DNA from: Plecoglossus altivelis
Lineage: Eukaryota; Chordata; Actinopteri; Osmeriformes; Plecoglossidae
Direction: 5' to 3'
Assembly (NCBI GenBank): GCA_036571765.1
Contig: BROE01000023.1
Coordinates: 3,865,490-3,929,489 of the forward strand
DNA: 64,000 bases
Shown: piece by piece, positions 21,391 through 33,859 of the stretch
Layout: each line of letters begins with the position of its first letter
Numbering within the stretch: position 1 is the stretch's first letter
The notes under the pieces: model-generated
What the model was told of the DNA's origin: nothing
What the model saw: only the letters and a program-made list of their open reading frames with translations
Database searches by the model: none
Translations under genes and position numbers: made by a program

Positions 21391-21480
21391 ACCCGCCGCT
21401 CAGTTTGAAATCTGCTATGTTGTAGATCAACTTCCGGTGACGCCATGGGCGCTTTTCGATGACATCAGCCAATTTGAAGT
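21391..21480. promoter_or_regulatory. mad2l1: mad2l1 proximal promoter motif cluster
   Basis: Within 160 bp upstream of the ATG: E2F-like acccgccg (21391), TTTGAA (21404 and 21473; CHR-like in sequence), an ETS-type acttccggt (21430), CRE/ATF-like tgacatca (21460) and CCAAT (21469). Such sets are typical of cell-cycle promoters. This is motif matching only. Confidence 0.45.
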
Positions 21481-22244
21481 GACGGATATTCGACACTAGG
21501 GGGAGTACTAGTAAAACGTATATATTGTAGTTACTCCATGTTTTCGTCTAGGGATGACCAATTATCATAATACGGCGCAAAACATTTTCATCATGAAGTT
21601 GAATTATTGTAGTTATTGCCATTGTAAGTAGTTTCCTCTAAAACGAACATACCGAAGAAATTGGATGGACAAGTCCTGCCAAACAACCAGAGTGCCAAGG
21701 AATTCTGTGAAGAATTTCAAGGTCAAGATGAACGTTAGAACACGTGTTTGCAATGACAGGGCCTCATGTAATTACTCACTTTCCCTCCAGTGTGCTCATT
21801 AATGGAATGCTTGAGTACAATCGTGTTCTTGGCCTTCCCATGGTGTTGTATCATGCATCGGCAATAGTCAAGTTTAACATTATGGCGCGCTAGATATGTG
21901 TTGTTTTAGATTTGTAGTTCACATTGTGATGCTCCACAAATGTCAGCCATATAAAAGAAATGGTTGGTGGCCCCCTAGCTATTTCCACAATACTGTGTTT
22001 GAGACGAATCCAAATCCTGTGAGGAACCAACTGGTGTCTTTTTAACTAGTCTCAGATTGAAATCTAGAGGCTCCACAGTTTTCATGTGAGGATGACAGTA
22101 TTCCATTTCACGAGGGAGACTGTGGTTGCTGGACCCCAAAAAAATCCTGGCAGGCAGCCTGGAAGATAGAAAGAAAGCATTAAGACATCCCTCTCCTTTC
22201 AACCTCCCCAAAGTATTCAGGACATCTTTTTGGATTGTTATTTT

Positions 22245-22620
22245 TCAGAACGCGCAGACCGCACGCTTCTTCCAAAAAACGTATTTTCCAAGACCCCGGG
22301 AACGTTCACCTACGTATTTTCACACCGTCGCGCACGCGCGTTTACGCTGCGTTACTCAGTCTGAGGAAAAAAGGCCGACTTGTTAAAACGTTTACCGTGC
22401 GATCACCAAAAAGTGTGAAACAACATATAAGCGTTGCCTGCCAGGAGACGGGAGAGCAGCCAGTCGACCGGGTGTCTTCAGCCTGAGCTGGGATGATGTG
22501 TTTGCATCGCGTTCCCTTGTCAGGCTGGGGAAGCCGAGCCCAGCGGCCAGACACGGTGCCGGAGGTCGTAACCGTGGCGATAGACGGGTATCCGATCTGC
22601 CGGACCCTGGCTTGAGTTCC
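22245..22620. promoter_or_regulatory. orphan CpG-dense block
   Basis: Many CpG, including clusters caccgtcgcgcacgcgcg and accgtggcgatagacggg, in a region with no recognised gene. It may be a promoter of an unrecognised or non-coding transcript, or a distal element about 1 kb upstream of mad2l1. Confidence 0.3.
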
Positions 22621-25600
22621 CTTGACGGCTCATAAGCAACAGCTGGAGGTCAGCGCGTGGACATGAAATGATACGTGGCCACACACACACACACGTACCC
22701 ACTCACACACACACACACACACACTCACACATACAACTGTGAAGACACATACGCACAGACATATTCAGAGAGTATCTTGCACACTCACATGTACGAATGT
22801 ATACACACGCAGCCCTCACACAGGATGTTTATATCTGGCCCGTAGCTGCGTGTGTTTCAGAGTGTGCGTCAGGTTTATTATCGGAATTGCACACAACCCA
22901 GGGTCATGATCTCAACATGAATCTCACTATATTCTGGTTTTTATCAAAGAAGCTCTGCAACCACTAGATTTGGATTTTGGGGGGGGGGGGGGGTTCGTGT
23001 AAAGAAGATGAACTTAAAACGTTTCCCTCGTGGAGGCTGATAATCGTTAAAGCTTAGAAAAACAAACCTTTATTGGTAAACATTAGTAAAGAAAAGTATG
23101 TTATAAAGTATATCTACTGTGCCTTTGTCTTAGCACACGCATGCCTACATAAATCCATGCAACCACAATCCTTTGTCTCTTAACAGGGAACCAGATCTTC
23201 CCTCTTGTCTCCTTGTCCACTGTCCCCCACGGTGTCCCTCCCCCCTAGAAACCTGAGCTCTCATCTTGGTTCCAGACTCCTCCGTAGCCACGTTGTGTCT
23301 CGACCTTGCCTTTCCTGTCCCGGCCGAGTGTGACTGTCTTTAGGACCCAGTGAGTCTGCAGGCAAGCTGGTTGGAGGTCAGTAGGAGAATCTTCTTACTC
23401 CCACCTCTGACTCCCACTGAGTCACAAGAGCTGTGGACTTACGTAAGGTGATCTTAGACTTCGACAAGATGGCCAGAGCTTGCAGCTATGGAACCATAAT
23501 GTTTAAACACCTGAAATGGGATTTGGTGCCTCAACCATCTGGCAAGCCTACTTGAACTAAAATGAGCTTTTTGTACGTCTTCCTTTCTCTACTTTCACGT
23601 CCCTCCTCCCTTTCATCTCCCCATCCTCATCCGTCTCCTTCATATGGGCCAGTCCTCGATGCCGGAGCCTTCCACCCAGATCTGAGAACATTTCCCATGC
23701 AGTCATCATGATCGTACTATCCCACTGCATCCAGAAAGGAGGGAACCACTCACATTGTTGCAAGGTTAGATCAATGAATCCATTTTCAGCCCTCGTAAAC
23801 ACTCGATACTAACTGACGAACGCACACGCTGCGAGGGTAGGGAGGCACTGGTGGAGGAGGGGCTTTTGGAGAGTGAGGGGGGGGGGCGGTGATTCAGCAA
23901 TGGAGCGCTCTCCTGTTAATACATTTGCCCCACCCTTCCTTCCCACCCCACCCCCCACCGCCACACTGACGCAACCGCCAACACGCACGCATAAACATGC
24001 ACCGAACACACAGCTGGTTGTGTTTAGCTGTACTCGAAGATGCGTCTTAGCTGTGCCCCTGTTGTTTTGGCTTTTGCAAACCAGAAACTTTGGTGCAAAG
24101 TGATGAGGCTCGCTGTTAATGACAAGCCTCAAACACCCAAGAGGGCCCCCAATGCTGGTTCAGTATGAAGTCATAACTGTGTGGAGACGCTGCAGATATG
24201 GGTGGGTGAACCACACTTCCCGCAGGCGGACTTGCCAAATCTTTTTTTATTGATTTATTCCCATGTATTCCGGTTTTATGGATACCCACATACTCGCAGA
24301 ACTTAGTCTGAAGAAGATTCAGACAAATGAGCTGAATCGAAGTCTACTATTGACTTAACCAAGGCCACTCAGACCTGCGTGCGGTCTGACAGGGTAGTGG
24401 ACATGCATTAGAAAGTGGCTTTCTGGGCCTGATACCTGTCTGGAGCCCATGTCCTCAGATCCACCACAACCAGAGACCTGAAAACACACACACACACACC
24501 CAGAGGCGTGTTATCCTCACTGTGGCACACCGTGGTAGCGTTGTGTGTCCAATGAGCGAAGGACTCCACTGCCTCTAAAAAAGCCTCTTCTCAACAGGGC
24601 CTTATGTATGGTGAAAGAGAGTCAGTGTGTGGCAGGGAAACAGAGCTCATTCATCTACTGTCAGACCGGCCGAGGCAGCGAGCGGCTGATTACAGCCTTG
24701 AGTCCCAGTCCATACACCTCCACCTGGACCAGCATGCATCGGGGCCAGCTAAAAATAGCACCCGCGGCCCACAGTGGGCTCTCTTTGTGTGAGGTTAGGA
24801 TCTTGTTAAAATGCAGAGGGACATAATTACCCTGCAGGCCCCTTCTCTGACCCTCTCCCAGCCACGCGACTCTGTAGAGAGAGGCGGCGGGAGGAGGGGC
24901 GGGAGGGGGGGGGGACTAGTTTATTTGTTTTGCTCTGCTTTCAGGCTGTCTCTCTCTTTATGTTTCGCCCTTTCTCTCTCTCTTTCTCTGTCTGGTTCTC
25001 TGTTTTCACTCATCCTTCCATCAGGATTCTCTTTGTCTCAGATGTAGTATCCCCACCCACGCACACTTGGATTCCAGATCCTTTGCCATATCGTTCACTA
25101 TTTTCTATACTATTTCGGTCATTAACTCCTTCGAAGCGCGTCCTCCTCTATCTCCGCTCCCGTCTCTCTCCCCACTCAGTGCCCTCTATAAGCTGGGGGC
25201 GGAAGGCGTTGTTATGGTGTCACACACAACAGGGTCTCTGTCCGGGGAAGGAGAGAGGGAGAGGAGGAGGAGGGCTGAAGTCTCTCTGGAGAGCAGGCCC
25301 AAGGGCAGCGCGGCTCCTGGGGGCCACCGCTAACACCCACAGAAGCCGTATTACCCAGAATGGGAGTGACATGCCGGTTTTTCCATTTTTAACGGCACCT
25401 TTCCGATCACCTGCAGAGAGGAAAGCATGATGTTTACTCTGGCTTCACTGTGGGCAGTCTGAATGACATGACCTGAGAACGAACAGAGAGAAAGAGAAAG
25501 AGAGAGAGCTGATATTTGGATTGAAACGCTCACTCTTCTGACAATATCATATGATACGATGTATAGACTAGTATTCATAGTACCCCACTGATCAGAGAGA

Positions 25601-25889
25601 GATAGATGGAGGGAGAAATGGAATCGCAGTCACCGCAGTCAAATGACTGTAAGTTGACAGACACATGCCCTGGTGGTATGTTTGACCTTTGACCCATGCG
25701 AGGCGAAGCAGGAAGTGCGTCCAGGTCAGCGGTGTTGATTGACAGGTGAAAACACAGCCGAGAATGTGTTCAGGTCCTCAAAGTCCCGGAGAGGAAGAGG
25801 GAGAAAGAAGCCGACGAAAAGTGGAGAGGAGAGACGGAGGAACTATCAATAGAAAAGAAAAAAAACGTCTGACTGAGCTCTTCACCCCA

Positions 25890-26180
25890 AGACTCCGCAA
25901 CCCGCCCGTAAACGGGACATCCGATGACAACCTTTACAGCGCCGCGCGTGTCACAGCTGAGCTGCGGTTGACAGCGGCGTCACAGAAACCCCGGCTCGGC
26001 AGGAGCGCTTCAAATTTACGACGTGGTAACAGCGTGTGCACACACACCACCACTGCAGCTCCTTTATTCGGCCGGGGCTGGGGACCGAGGCTGGGGGCTG
26101 GGTGCCCAGGCTGGGGGCTGGGGGCCTCGCCGCCTTACCGCAGGATACTTCCATGTAAAAACCCGCGGCCGCCTATAGCT
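25890..26180. promoter_or_regulatory. second orphan CpG/GC-rich block
   Basis: Contains cagcgccgcgcgtgtcac, cggcgtcac and a short ggctggggaccgaggctggg repeat. No recognised gene starts here. Confidence 0.25.
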
Positions 26181-28281
26181 GTCTACCCTGACGCCTGACG
26201 GAAAAACGCCTTGCATACTTCCCCTGTGCGGTAATCCAGTTCCTGGCTGGCACTGAAAAACCCAATGCTCCTTTTATTACCCTCATCCTGGTGCAGAGTT
26301 TGGCATAGACGGTCCCTAGCCACGCCTGAGCTCTGCCTCGGCCCCAGTCTGCAGTGACAGCAGGGTGACCGGCTTGAGGCAACGCTGACGTCTTTAAAGG
26401 TGACGGATGTAAATGTCACAGAGGCCTCTCTGTTTGCCCGGAAGGACTCATCCCTAGCTTCCTCGCTCAACCTTTTTCTCTATTGTTCTCTGTCCCAGCT
26501 CCTGTCATCGCCTGTTTTGTCTCGCAGCCTTTGCAGTTCTGAGGTGATCTCTCTAACCCCACATCTGTAGTCTGGGACTCAGCTTTTCTTTATCTCCTTC
26601 TCTCCCTTGTCTGTCCTCTCTGTCTCCTCTCCTCGAGGCGTTTGCCTTCGTTTCCGTTCAGTCTGCTTCACTGCTGGAGTAGAAGCAGGACCCAAAGATC
26701 CACCTGGTGCCACACCACACATCCTAGCCCAGCCAGGAACGACTCATCACCCTCTCTCTTTCTCTCTCTCTCTCCCTCTCTTTCTTTCTCTCTTTCCTCC
26801 CTCCTCACTCCTCTTGCTCTCTCTCCTCTCTCCTCACCCCTCTCCTTTTTTCTCTCTCTCCCTCCCTCTGGCTCTCTCTCCCCTCCCTCTGCATTTCTCC
26901 CAGTCTTCCAAGTCCTCTCTTCCTCTTGCTCGCTGCCTCTCTCGCGGGACCGGTGCTTTGTTTATTTGTTTGACCATAGCTCCAGAGAAAGAGAGAGAGC
27001 GAAGCGAAGCGCTCCTGAGCTTTCAGTAGTTCTGAAGAGGAGAACAGAAGCTCGCCTCGAAAACCAAAAGGGATCCTGCACTGGGACCAGGGCCAGTTAC
27101 GGTTGGGGGAGCTTCAAGAGCGGCCATGAACATTTCTTCCTATCAATCCATCTCCCTTCTCCCTCACTTTTATTCTGGCGGCGGACATAAAAATGACTGA
27201 CAGTTTTTATCATTCCAAACAGCTGGACAGTCTTGCACTGTTCCAGGGTGCAGCTTTAAGAGGCTTGCGTTGGAAGCTCCGAGTCCTCCGATGGGGCCTG
27301 TTGGTGTGGAGAAGAGGAGGGGGCGGGGGGGGGGGGGGCTATGGGGCACTAACTCACAGTGCACAGAGAGAAAACAGGCCCTGTTGATACAGTCATTTGA
27401 GCCAACTGGATAACACATTAGGCACTCGCCATGCTAACAGGGGGCTGTGCTCCTGTCCAGCTGTGCACGTGGCCAACGAAACCACACTGGAATAACACAG
27501 CCAGCGACCCCCTAATAGATATTGCCTTGTCGTGGGGGAAGTCGTTTTTACCTGAGGAGAGCGCTAACTTCTTTATTAGCAAGTCAACTTTGTTTAGCCT
27601 GTCGGTGTGAGCTCGCCAGGTCACTGGTGGAGGCGTGGGTTGAATTGCAAGCACAGTGTCTGACATAATATGGTGAGAAAAGCTGTTTGGGTCCACGTTA
27701 GCCCACCTGTGTTTTTCTTCAGCACAAGAGTCCCTTTCTCTGGCTGCGTATGGCCGGACATGTCGAAAGTTCAGAGGTCACATTCAAGCTCATATGGTCG
27801 TCGAATCAGCCCTCTGTTGACTTCTCCCCTCAACCTCACTGCTCTGATATCACCCTGCTCTCCTCCCTCTCCGTCCTCTCCTCCTCATCCTCCAGTCGTT
27901 CTCTGTCATCTCTCTCTCCTTCTTCTCCGCGGGATGTTTTCCTGCTCCGACTAATCCCTTCTGGAAGGTTATCCGCTCCTCTCTCTCCTCTCAGAACTTC
28001 TCTCTTTGTGGGACCACAGGGAGGATGTCCCATGATCTAGAAACAGCTTCTGTTAGGAGTCACGTCAGCCATGCAGTACTGTGACCTTCCTGCCTCAGAT
28101 TTGGTTTTATCTGGATGTCCTCTTTAGCACCAATGGCTGTCAAAGCCTTTTTCTAGCTAGCTGTGTTGTTTGTGGGGAAGATGAGGTAAATATTACATTT
28201 CTAAACCTTGTATCCAATACCAGGGACATGAGTCCAATCATCAGGGGGTTGGGATTGGTGTGTGTGTGTGTGTGGGGGGGG

Positions 28282-28344
28282 GGGCATGCCTGTCATGCCT
28301 GCTAGCTCAGAGGGGGCATGCCTGTCATGCCTGCTAGCTCAGAG
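28282..28344. repeat. two-copy 33-39-bp tandem duplication
   Basis: The segment ggggcatgcctgtcatgcct followed by gctagctcagag occurs twice in tandem, right after a TG/G-run. Confidence 0.85.
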
Positions 28345-30827
28345 GGGACAAACTAAATTGTCAGGTTTCTGCTGCCACCTTTACAGGACCACAGGATCTG
28401 TAATCAGTCTTTAGAAACTCTGCCTCTTACCTTTCGAGGTGGTATCTACACGTTCCCTTAAATCGTCGGTTTTTCTCGATGAACCTGTCAAAAGAAATCC
28501 CATGAATATGTCAAAAAATCTCTTTTCACCATGTTTTTTCCCTTTCACACTATGATTTCTTTGTTGCCAGACCTTCCAGTGGAAGGCTGGCGTGCCTCTT
28601 TCATCTTGCCGCCTCTGTAGCCCAATCACATCACAACAGGAAGTTGGCATCAGAGAGGCAGCGTCTCCGATTTGCCAGCACAGGAACAAACGAAGTCTTC
28701 CATCCGTCAGCAATGAGAGTTTTGTCGGGGCACGTCTGACAAACATATTTCTGTCCTTTACCTTTTAAAAGGTAACGCTAGATGACGGATTCTTCGGAGC
28801 GCGTTGCACCGCAGCCTGCGTCAAAGTACAATCCAGAGGCAAAGACCGTGTGGCGGCGAATGCGTTTTTTTCGGCGGTGGAAACCATGTTTGTTGGTCAC
28901 AAACTGTCTCTGTTTTTAAACGGAGAGAGCTGGCGGACGTGAACCGTTGTAAAAAACGTTTGTTTTTGCTCAGTCAGGTCTAGTAAAACTAAGAGCTTAA
29001 GGTCGACTGCCTGTTCTTTGACTTTTAATCAGGCCCTTATTAAGAGCTTGCAGAGTCTGTTGCTCATTACAGCTTGAACACGCTTGTATTAGCCTGCCAT
29101 TAGGTAGGATAGCAGGACAGGACACCAGAATGCTAACTCTTGTTCATCTTGTCCAATGGTATCGTCGAAAGGTTACAGGAGTTCATTCCGGATGGCTTAG
29201 TTCATCCAACGCACATCAAGAAGATGGCGTTGTGATTGTGATATTGTGACAGGAGTATTAGATTTGACTGCCGAATGCTCTCCCTTTGAAGGAAAGGCAG
29301 GAACACTGTCAACCAACAGTTGTTTAAACATGTAATACTGCTCAAAGCAAGCAGGATTTAATCAAGATTTGACAATGATGGCTAGAACATACTTGACATT
29401 CTTTCCCTATCTTTCCATCGGGGGGGGGGTTAGCTATGGTGCGCTATGAAGTACAGTAGGCCCTAAACTGCCCCACCTGCTCCCACGGTATTGCCTCCGA
29501 GCTATTCTGGAATGTCTGACACAATGTCAGCGAGCGGGTGAGCGGCTCTCACCACGAGGGTCCTTCTCGTCAGCACAGCGGTAATCTCTGTGTCGACACC
29601 CCAGCACCAAGAAGCCTCTGCTTTATCCGTGCGAACACAGATGGCTTGTTTGCGATGATGCTAAACCTGTTAGCCTAAGCACCGGGAGCGTATGGAAACA
29701 CTGACATAATGACTGAACGCTGCCAGACGATTCGGACGATTAACAGATTTGTACGTGTGGAAAACGTTGTTGTTATGGCTTGGCAGTAAGAGTACCATCT
29801 CCTGAACAATGGGGGGATGTCATGTAAACCAAACAAAGCCAACTGATACATGGTTCTATTCGGCCGAGCGACCAAGATGAGATGTCTTCGTTATTGTTTG
29901 GAAAGTAAACCCTGCTTTTTTTGCGGGCCCCTAATCTTGTAAAGTGAGTCACCCCGACAATGAGGCAATTACGCAGGGAGACGGCTCTGCTGGAGTGTGC
30001 TGCGAGCTTGGCTTTTCGGAGCAGACGACGGTTGCCAGAGGCCGTCAGTCTACCAGTGCGTGTGGGGGGTAGAAGCCTGCACATTAACTGTCATGACCCG
30101 CGGAAAAAAACACAAGATTTCCTGGAAACAAAGAGATGCAGCCTGCCATTGGTTTTCTTCCCAACGCCAGAGGGAGAGGGATTTAGGTGAGGGAGGAGGA
30201 GGAGGAGGAGGAGGAGGAGGGGGGGGATTTTTCTCCAAGGTGGCACAGCCTCATAGAAAGCAGCCTGGCTCCTCACGTCCTGTGCCATTGCATCATTTCT
30301 GAAGTGAGTCATCTGAGGCCATCCGGCTGGCTAACCAGCGAGGAAGTGGGACCAGTACTGTGGATTTGATGAGTGAGCACAGTACTGGAGGGTATCTTCC
30401 TTTCCAAACAGAGTTGATGAGGTACTTGGGAGTTCTCTCATAAAGGGAATGAGTCACTCTGCTGGACAGGATGCCCTGGAGTCAAGGCACAAAAGCCCAG
30501 TGGATCACTGGCCACTGGCCAAATTCAAAATGCTTATAGGCTAATGAAGAGCTGAGGGGTGATCTTTGCTGGTGATAAGTCAGACCCAGTTAGACCCATC
30601 TGTACTCTGTACGACCGAACTGCTGTGCACACGTACCGCTCAGGTGACCTTGACTGGTCTGGGAACGTCCTGGGGCCTTAGTGAGTACAGTCGCTGTTTG
30701 TCCTGCGAGGACTGTGTCCACATCTTGCATCAGCAGACCCACTGACTGTTTGTCAGTGTTTGTTCGTCGAGCAGAAAATACAGTCATTTCTCAGACACCC
30801 GCGCTTCGGGTCATTAGTAGTCTGTGA

Positions 30828-30835
<8 letters not shown>

Positions 30836-30902
<67 letters not shown>

Positions 30903-30986
30903 CGAGAGAGAGAGTGAATGAGTGACTGAGTGACTGAGTGACTGAGTGACTGAGTGACTGAGTGACTGAGTGACTGAGTGAGTCTG
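30836..30986. repeat. compound (TG)n-(GA)n-(TGAGTGAC)n array
   Basis: About 50 bp of TG, then GA, then roughly eight copies of the octamer tgactgag to 30980. Confidence 0.95.
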
Positions 30987-32486
30987 CACACATGGACCCT
31001 GAGTCTCCAGGTTTAGCATTGCTCAAAGACGCACACTGTACACCTCCTGACACCTCTTGCCCAATTCAGTAAGTCACACCAAGCTCTTTATGCCCCCGCT
31101 CCAACTCATAATAACATCTGTCAAAGTTTGGAGGACTTGCATGGCAGGCCACTTCTGTATTCCCTGTAAGAGCGTCAACATGCTCAACGAGATAAACCAG
31201 ACTGAAGGAATCCTTTATCTGCACAACAAATAGGCTTGTCTTCTCTCAAGCCATAACGTGGATCATACCCGTATGAAATGTTATGATTTGAAACCAACAG
31301 TCTATTAGTCTAGATTCGGTTCTATATCATTAGTCTGTGAGAGGTGAACCCATTCTGTGGTGGAGGGAGCCATAGACCTGTTGTCTACGCCAAGGAGTGC
31401 AACACGCGAAGTGGACACGTGTAAAATATAGCCAACCACTTTTTTAATGACAGATGTGAGATTACAGGTTTATCTCCTCAACAATGTTTTCTCAAGTTTA
31501 TTGTCTGTCTCCAGGGTCGTGCTATACATCAAGTGTCAGACTTCCACCACTGAAAATTCAGAAAACACATTGGGCTTCTTTTCCCCAGGAGTCCCGAGTA
31601 GACAAAAATGTAATCAGTCACACTCACGCCAGGACAGTTGTAAATCATTGGAATTATTCGTCTCCAATTATGAATCACCGACGACCAATTGGGGGGTGCA
31701 CTTCTCGAGTTAAATCAATAAACTGAGAAGAGGAGACGTTTGGATGACATATAGGCACACTGGACCAGTGTCAGTCATGCTTGATTGAACGCACTTGTCT
31801 TTACTTTCAGCGGTGCAGCACTTGAGTTGAAAAGAGAGAGCGCGCACAAGGGGTAGGCTCTCGGCTGTGTACGGTCATTCAGGGCGGCTTGAGAAGGCGG
31901 CACTCGCAGCTTGGAAGGGATAGGGACCTCTTCGTTCTGCACAGCCCGGCGAATCTGTCTCACGTTGCAGCTGTCATTTCTCTTGGAATATTTTTTGAGC
32001 CGTTTGCTGAGAATTGAAAGCAAGCATTGCTCGGATACTGAGTCCGTTGGGAGCACAGACTCAAAATCAAGATACGGTTCAAGTGTGAACCGTTGTAGAA
32101 CTTTTGCTGCATGAGTTTTTGGATTCGTGTGATGTGCAACCAGACCGCGACCGAAATAGAATACATGTTTTCTTTCTTTTCAGTGCACACAATTGAAACT
32201 GAAATCAGAAAGGTCATCGATTGATTGTTTTCCTAGTGTTTTGACACGATTTCTTTTAGACAAACTTGCTGTGGACGAATAGGACACTGACTATAATGCG
32301 AACCCAATTTCCAAGTGTTGCTGTTACCCCCGAACATGTGCAACGTGCCACCGCACGCAAGCTTTACCCATTATGACAACCAGCAACTTTGTAGCCCTAT
32401 TCGATGTATCACAAAAGCGTAATTGTTTCATTACAATAGTGTTTGCAACGATGTATCGAATTGCTCAATGGTGACGAGACGCAAAA

Positions 32487-32809
32487 ATGCAGATGAAGAT
32501 AAAGATGTTTCTTTTAATCGTTCTGGCGAGTTTACTGACGTTCTCATCTTCATCGCGGGGCTATCAGATGTCGTGGGAAAATTGGGACGAGAACTTGCGC
32601 AACCGGGCGAATGAACTTGACAAGACATCTACACAACCTCACATCATTTTCATTCTGGTGGATGACCAAGGCTTCCGGGACGTGGGATACCACGGATCCG
32701 AGATCAAGACACCGACGCTGGACAGGCTGGCCGCGCAGGGGGTGAAACTGGAGAACTACTACGTCCAGCCGCTCTGCAGCCCTTCTAGAAGTCAACTCAT
32801 GACCGGCAG
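32487..32809 (+). CDS. arsj: arsj exon 1 (signal peptide, CSPSR)
   Basis: Encodes residues 1-107 plus two bases of Arg108. Donor gtgagt follows SQLMTG. It contains the catalytic cysteine motif. Confidence 0.95.
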
Positions 32810-33828
32810 GTGAGTTTCTCTAGTCCAGATTTTCATAGACATTTGGATGAGGGTATTTGTCTCTCCATGTCAACGGCCTTACAAGCTGGTGAGACATTTT
32901 AGAGCCCAATATACCGTTGAAAATCACGGCAACAGAAAAAGAAGTGTTCATTACGAATTTGTTTACCGAAGATCATGTGATTAGCAACAACCAAGTGTGC
33001 AGAGATGATACTTGAATTATGGTCTTATGACATCCTAACGTGGTAACATTAGGTCAACATCCAAAACAGCTCATTATTTTAATGCCGCCCCAAATCCATT
33101 AAAGCTGCTGAGCATGAACGGTGACTGCTGAGAGACGAGACTATCTAAACCCCAAAGCCTTGCTTTTGATGCCGTAAGCTGCAAAGATGCACCCCGCCAC
33201 AAACTACTCAACAGTTTGCAAGCTGTGCAAGTCTCAGACTTTTATCACCCCCCCCCCCCCCCCCCCCCCCCCCAGCAACCACCTTGTTTGAGTGCCAGCA
33301 GCAGAGAAAGATACAGAAAGATACAGACGCATCTGAGATCGGGGGGGGGGAGGGGGGCAACCGCTTGATTGCGGATCGTCTTTGTAGTGTGCTCGTGTTT
33401 CACATCAGCGTTTTCTGTTCCCTCCGTAACTCTGGGGCTCCGGGAGATGGCGTGGGGGTGCCTGCAACATCTGTTCCACTCCTTGGGAGACAGGAAGGTG
33501 TGGCTAGGCACCTCTCCTGGCAACTGGCAGGGGGGAAGAGAATGAGTCAAGTATCCCCCCCACACACACCCACACCCACACCCGGCTCCCTCTGCTCCAG
33601 CCCTGGTTCGCTCTCACAGCAGCAGGGGAGGGTCGGTCCACAGGCAGAGAGAGGCGGATAGTCAGTTTTGTTTTCAGACTTCCTGGAAGTGTGATGGAGT
33701 GGAAGGGGTATGTGCCAGGCAGCATCAGTCCAGCTGGGATTTAAACGAGACGCTTTACCCTCCAGGGCAAGATTAGAATTCAAGGAGAGGGCGGGCAGTG
33801 TGTACTGTATTTATTGGTGGGAGTGCAG

Positions 33829-33859
<31 letters not shown>

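Larger units (their letters stand above)
21322..32486. other. mad2l1-arsj intergenic region, no gene recognised
   Basis: About 11 kb without a convincing exon on either strand. Long frames here are low-complexity or lack family resemblance. It holds CpG-dense blocks at 22245-22620 and 25890-26180, a possible enhancer-like cluster at 24640-24860, several C/G runs (22979-22992, 27328-27339), pyrimidine tracts (26755-26935), a 33-bp duplication at 28282-28344 and the compound microsatellite at 30836-30986. Confidence 0.6.

Noticed and set aside
28411..28746. 111-codon minus-strand frame, at first suspected transposon remnant
   Set aside because: No transposase, reverse transcriptase or TIR signature could be identified.
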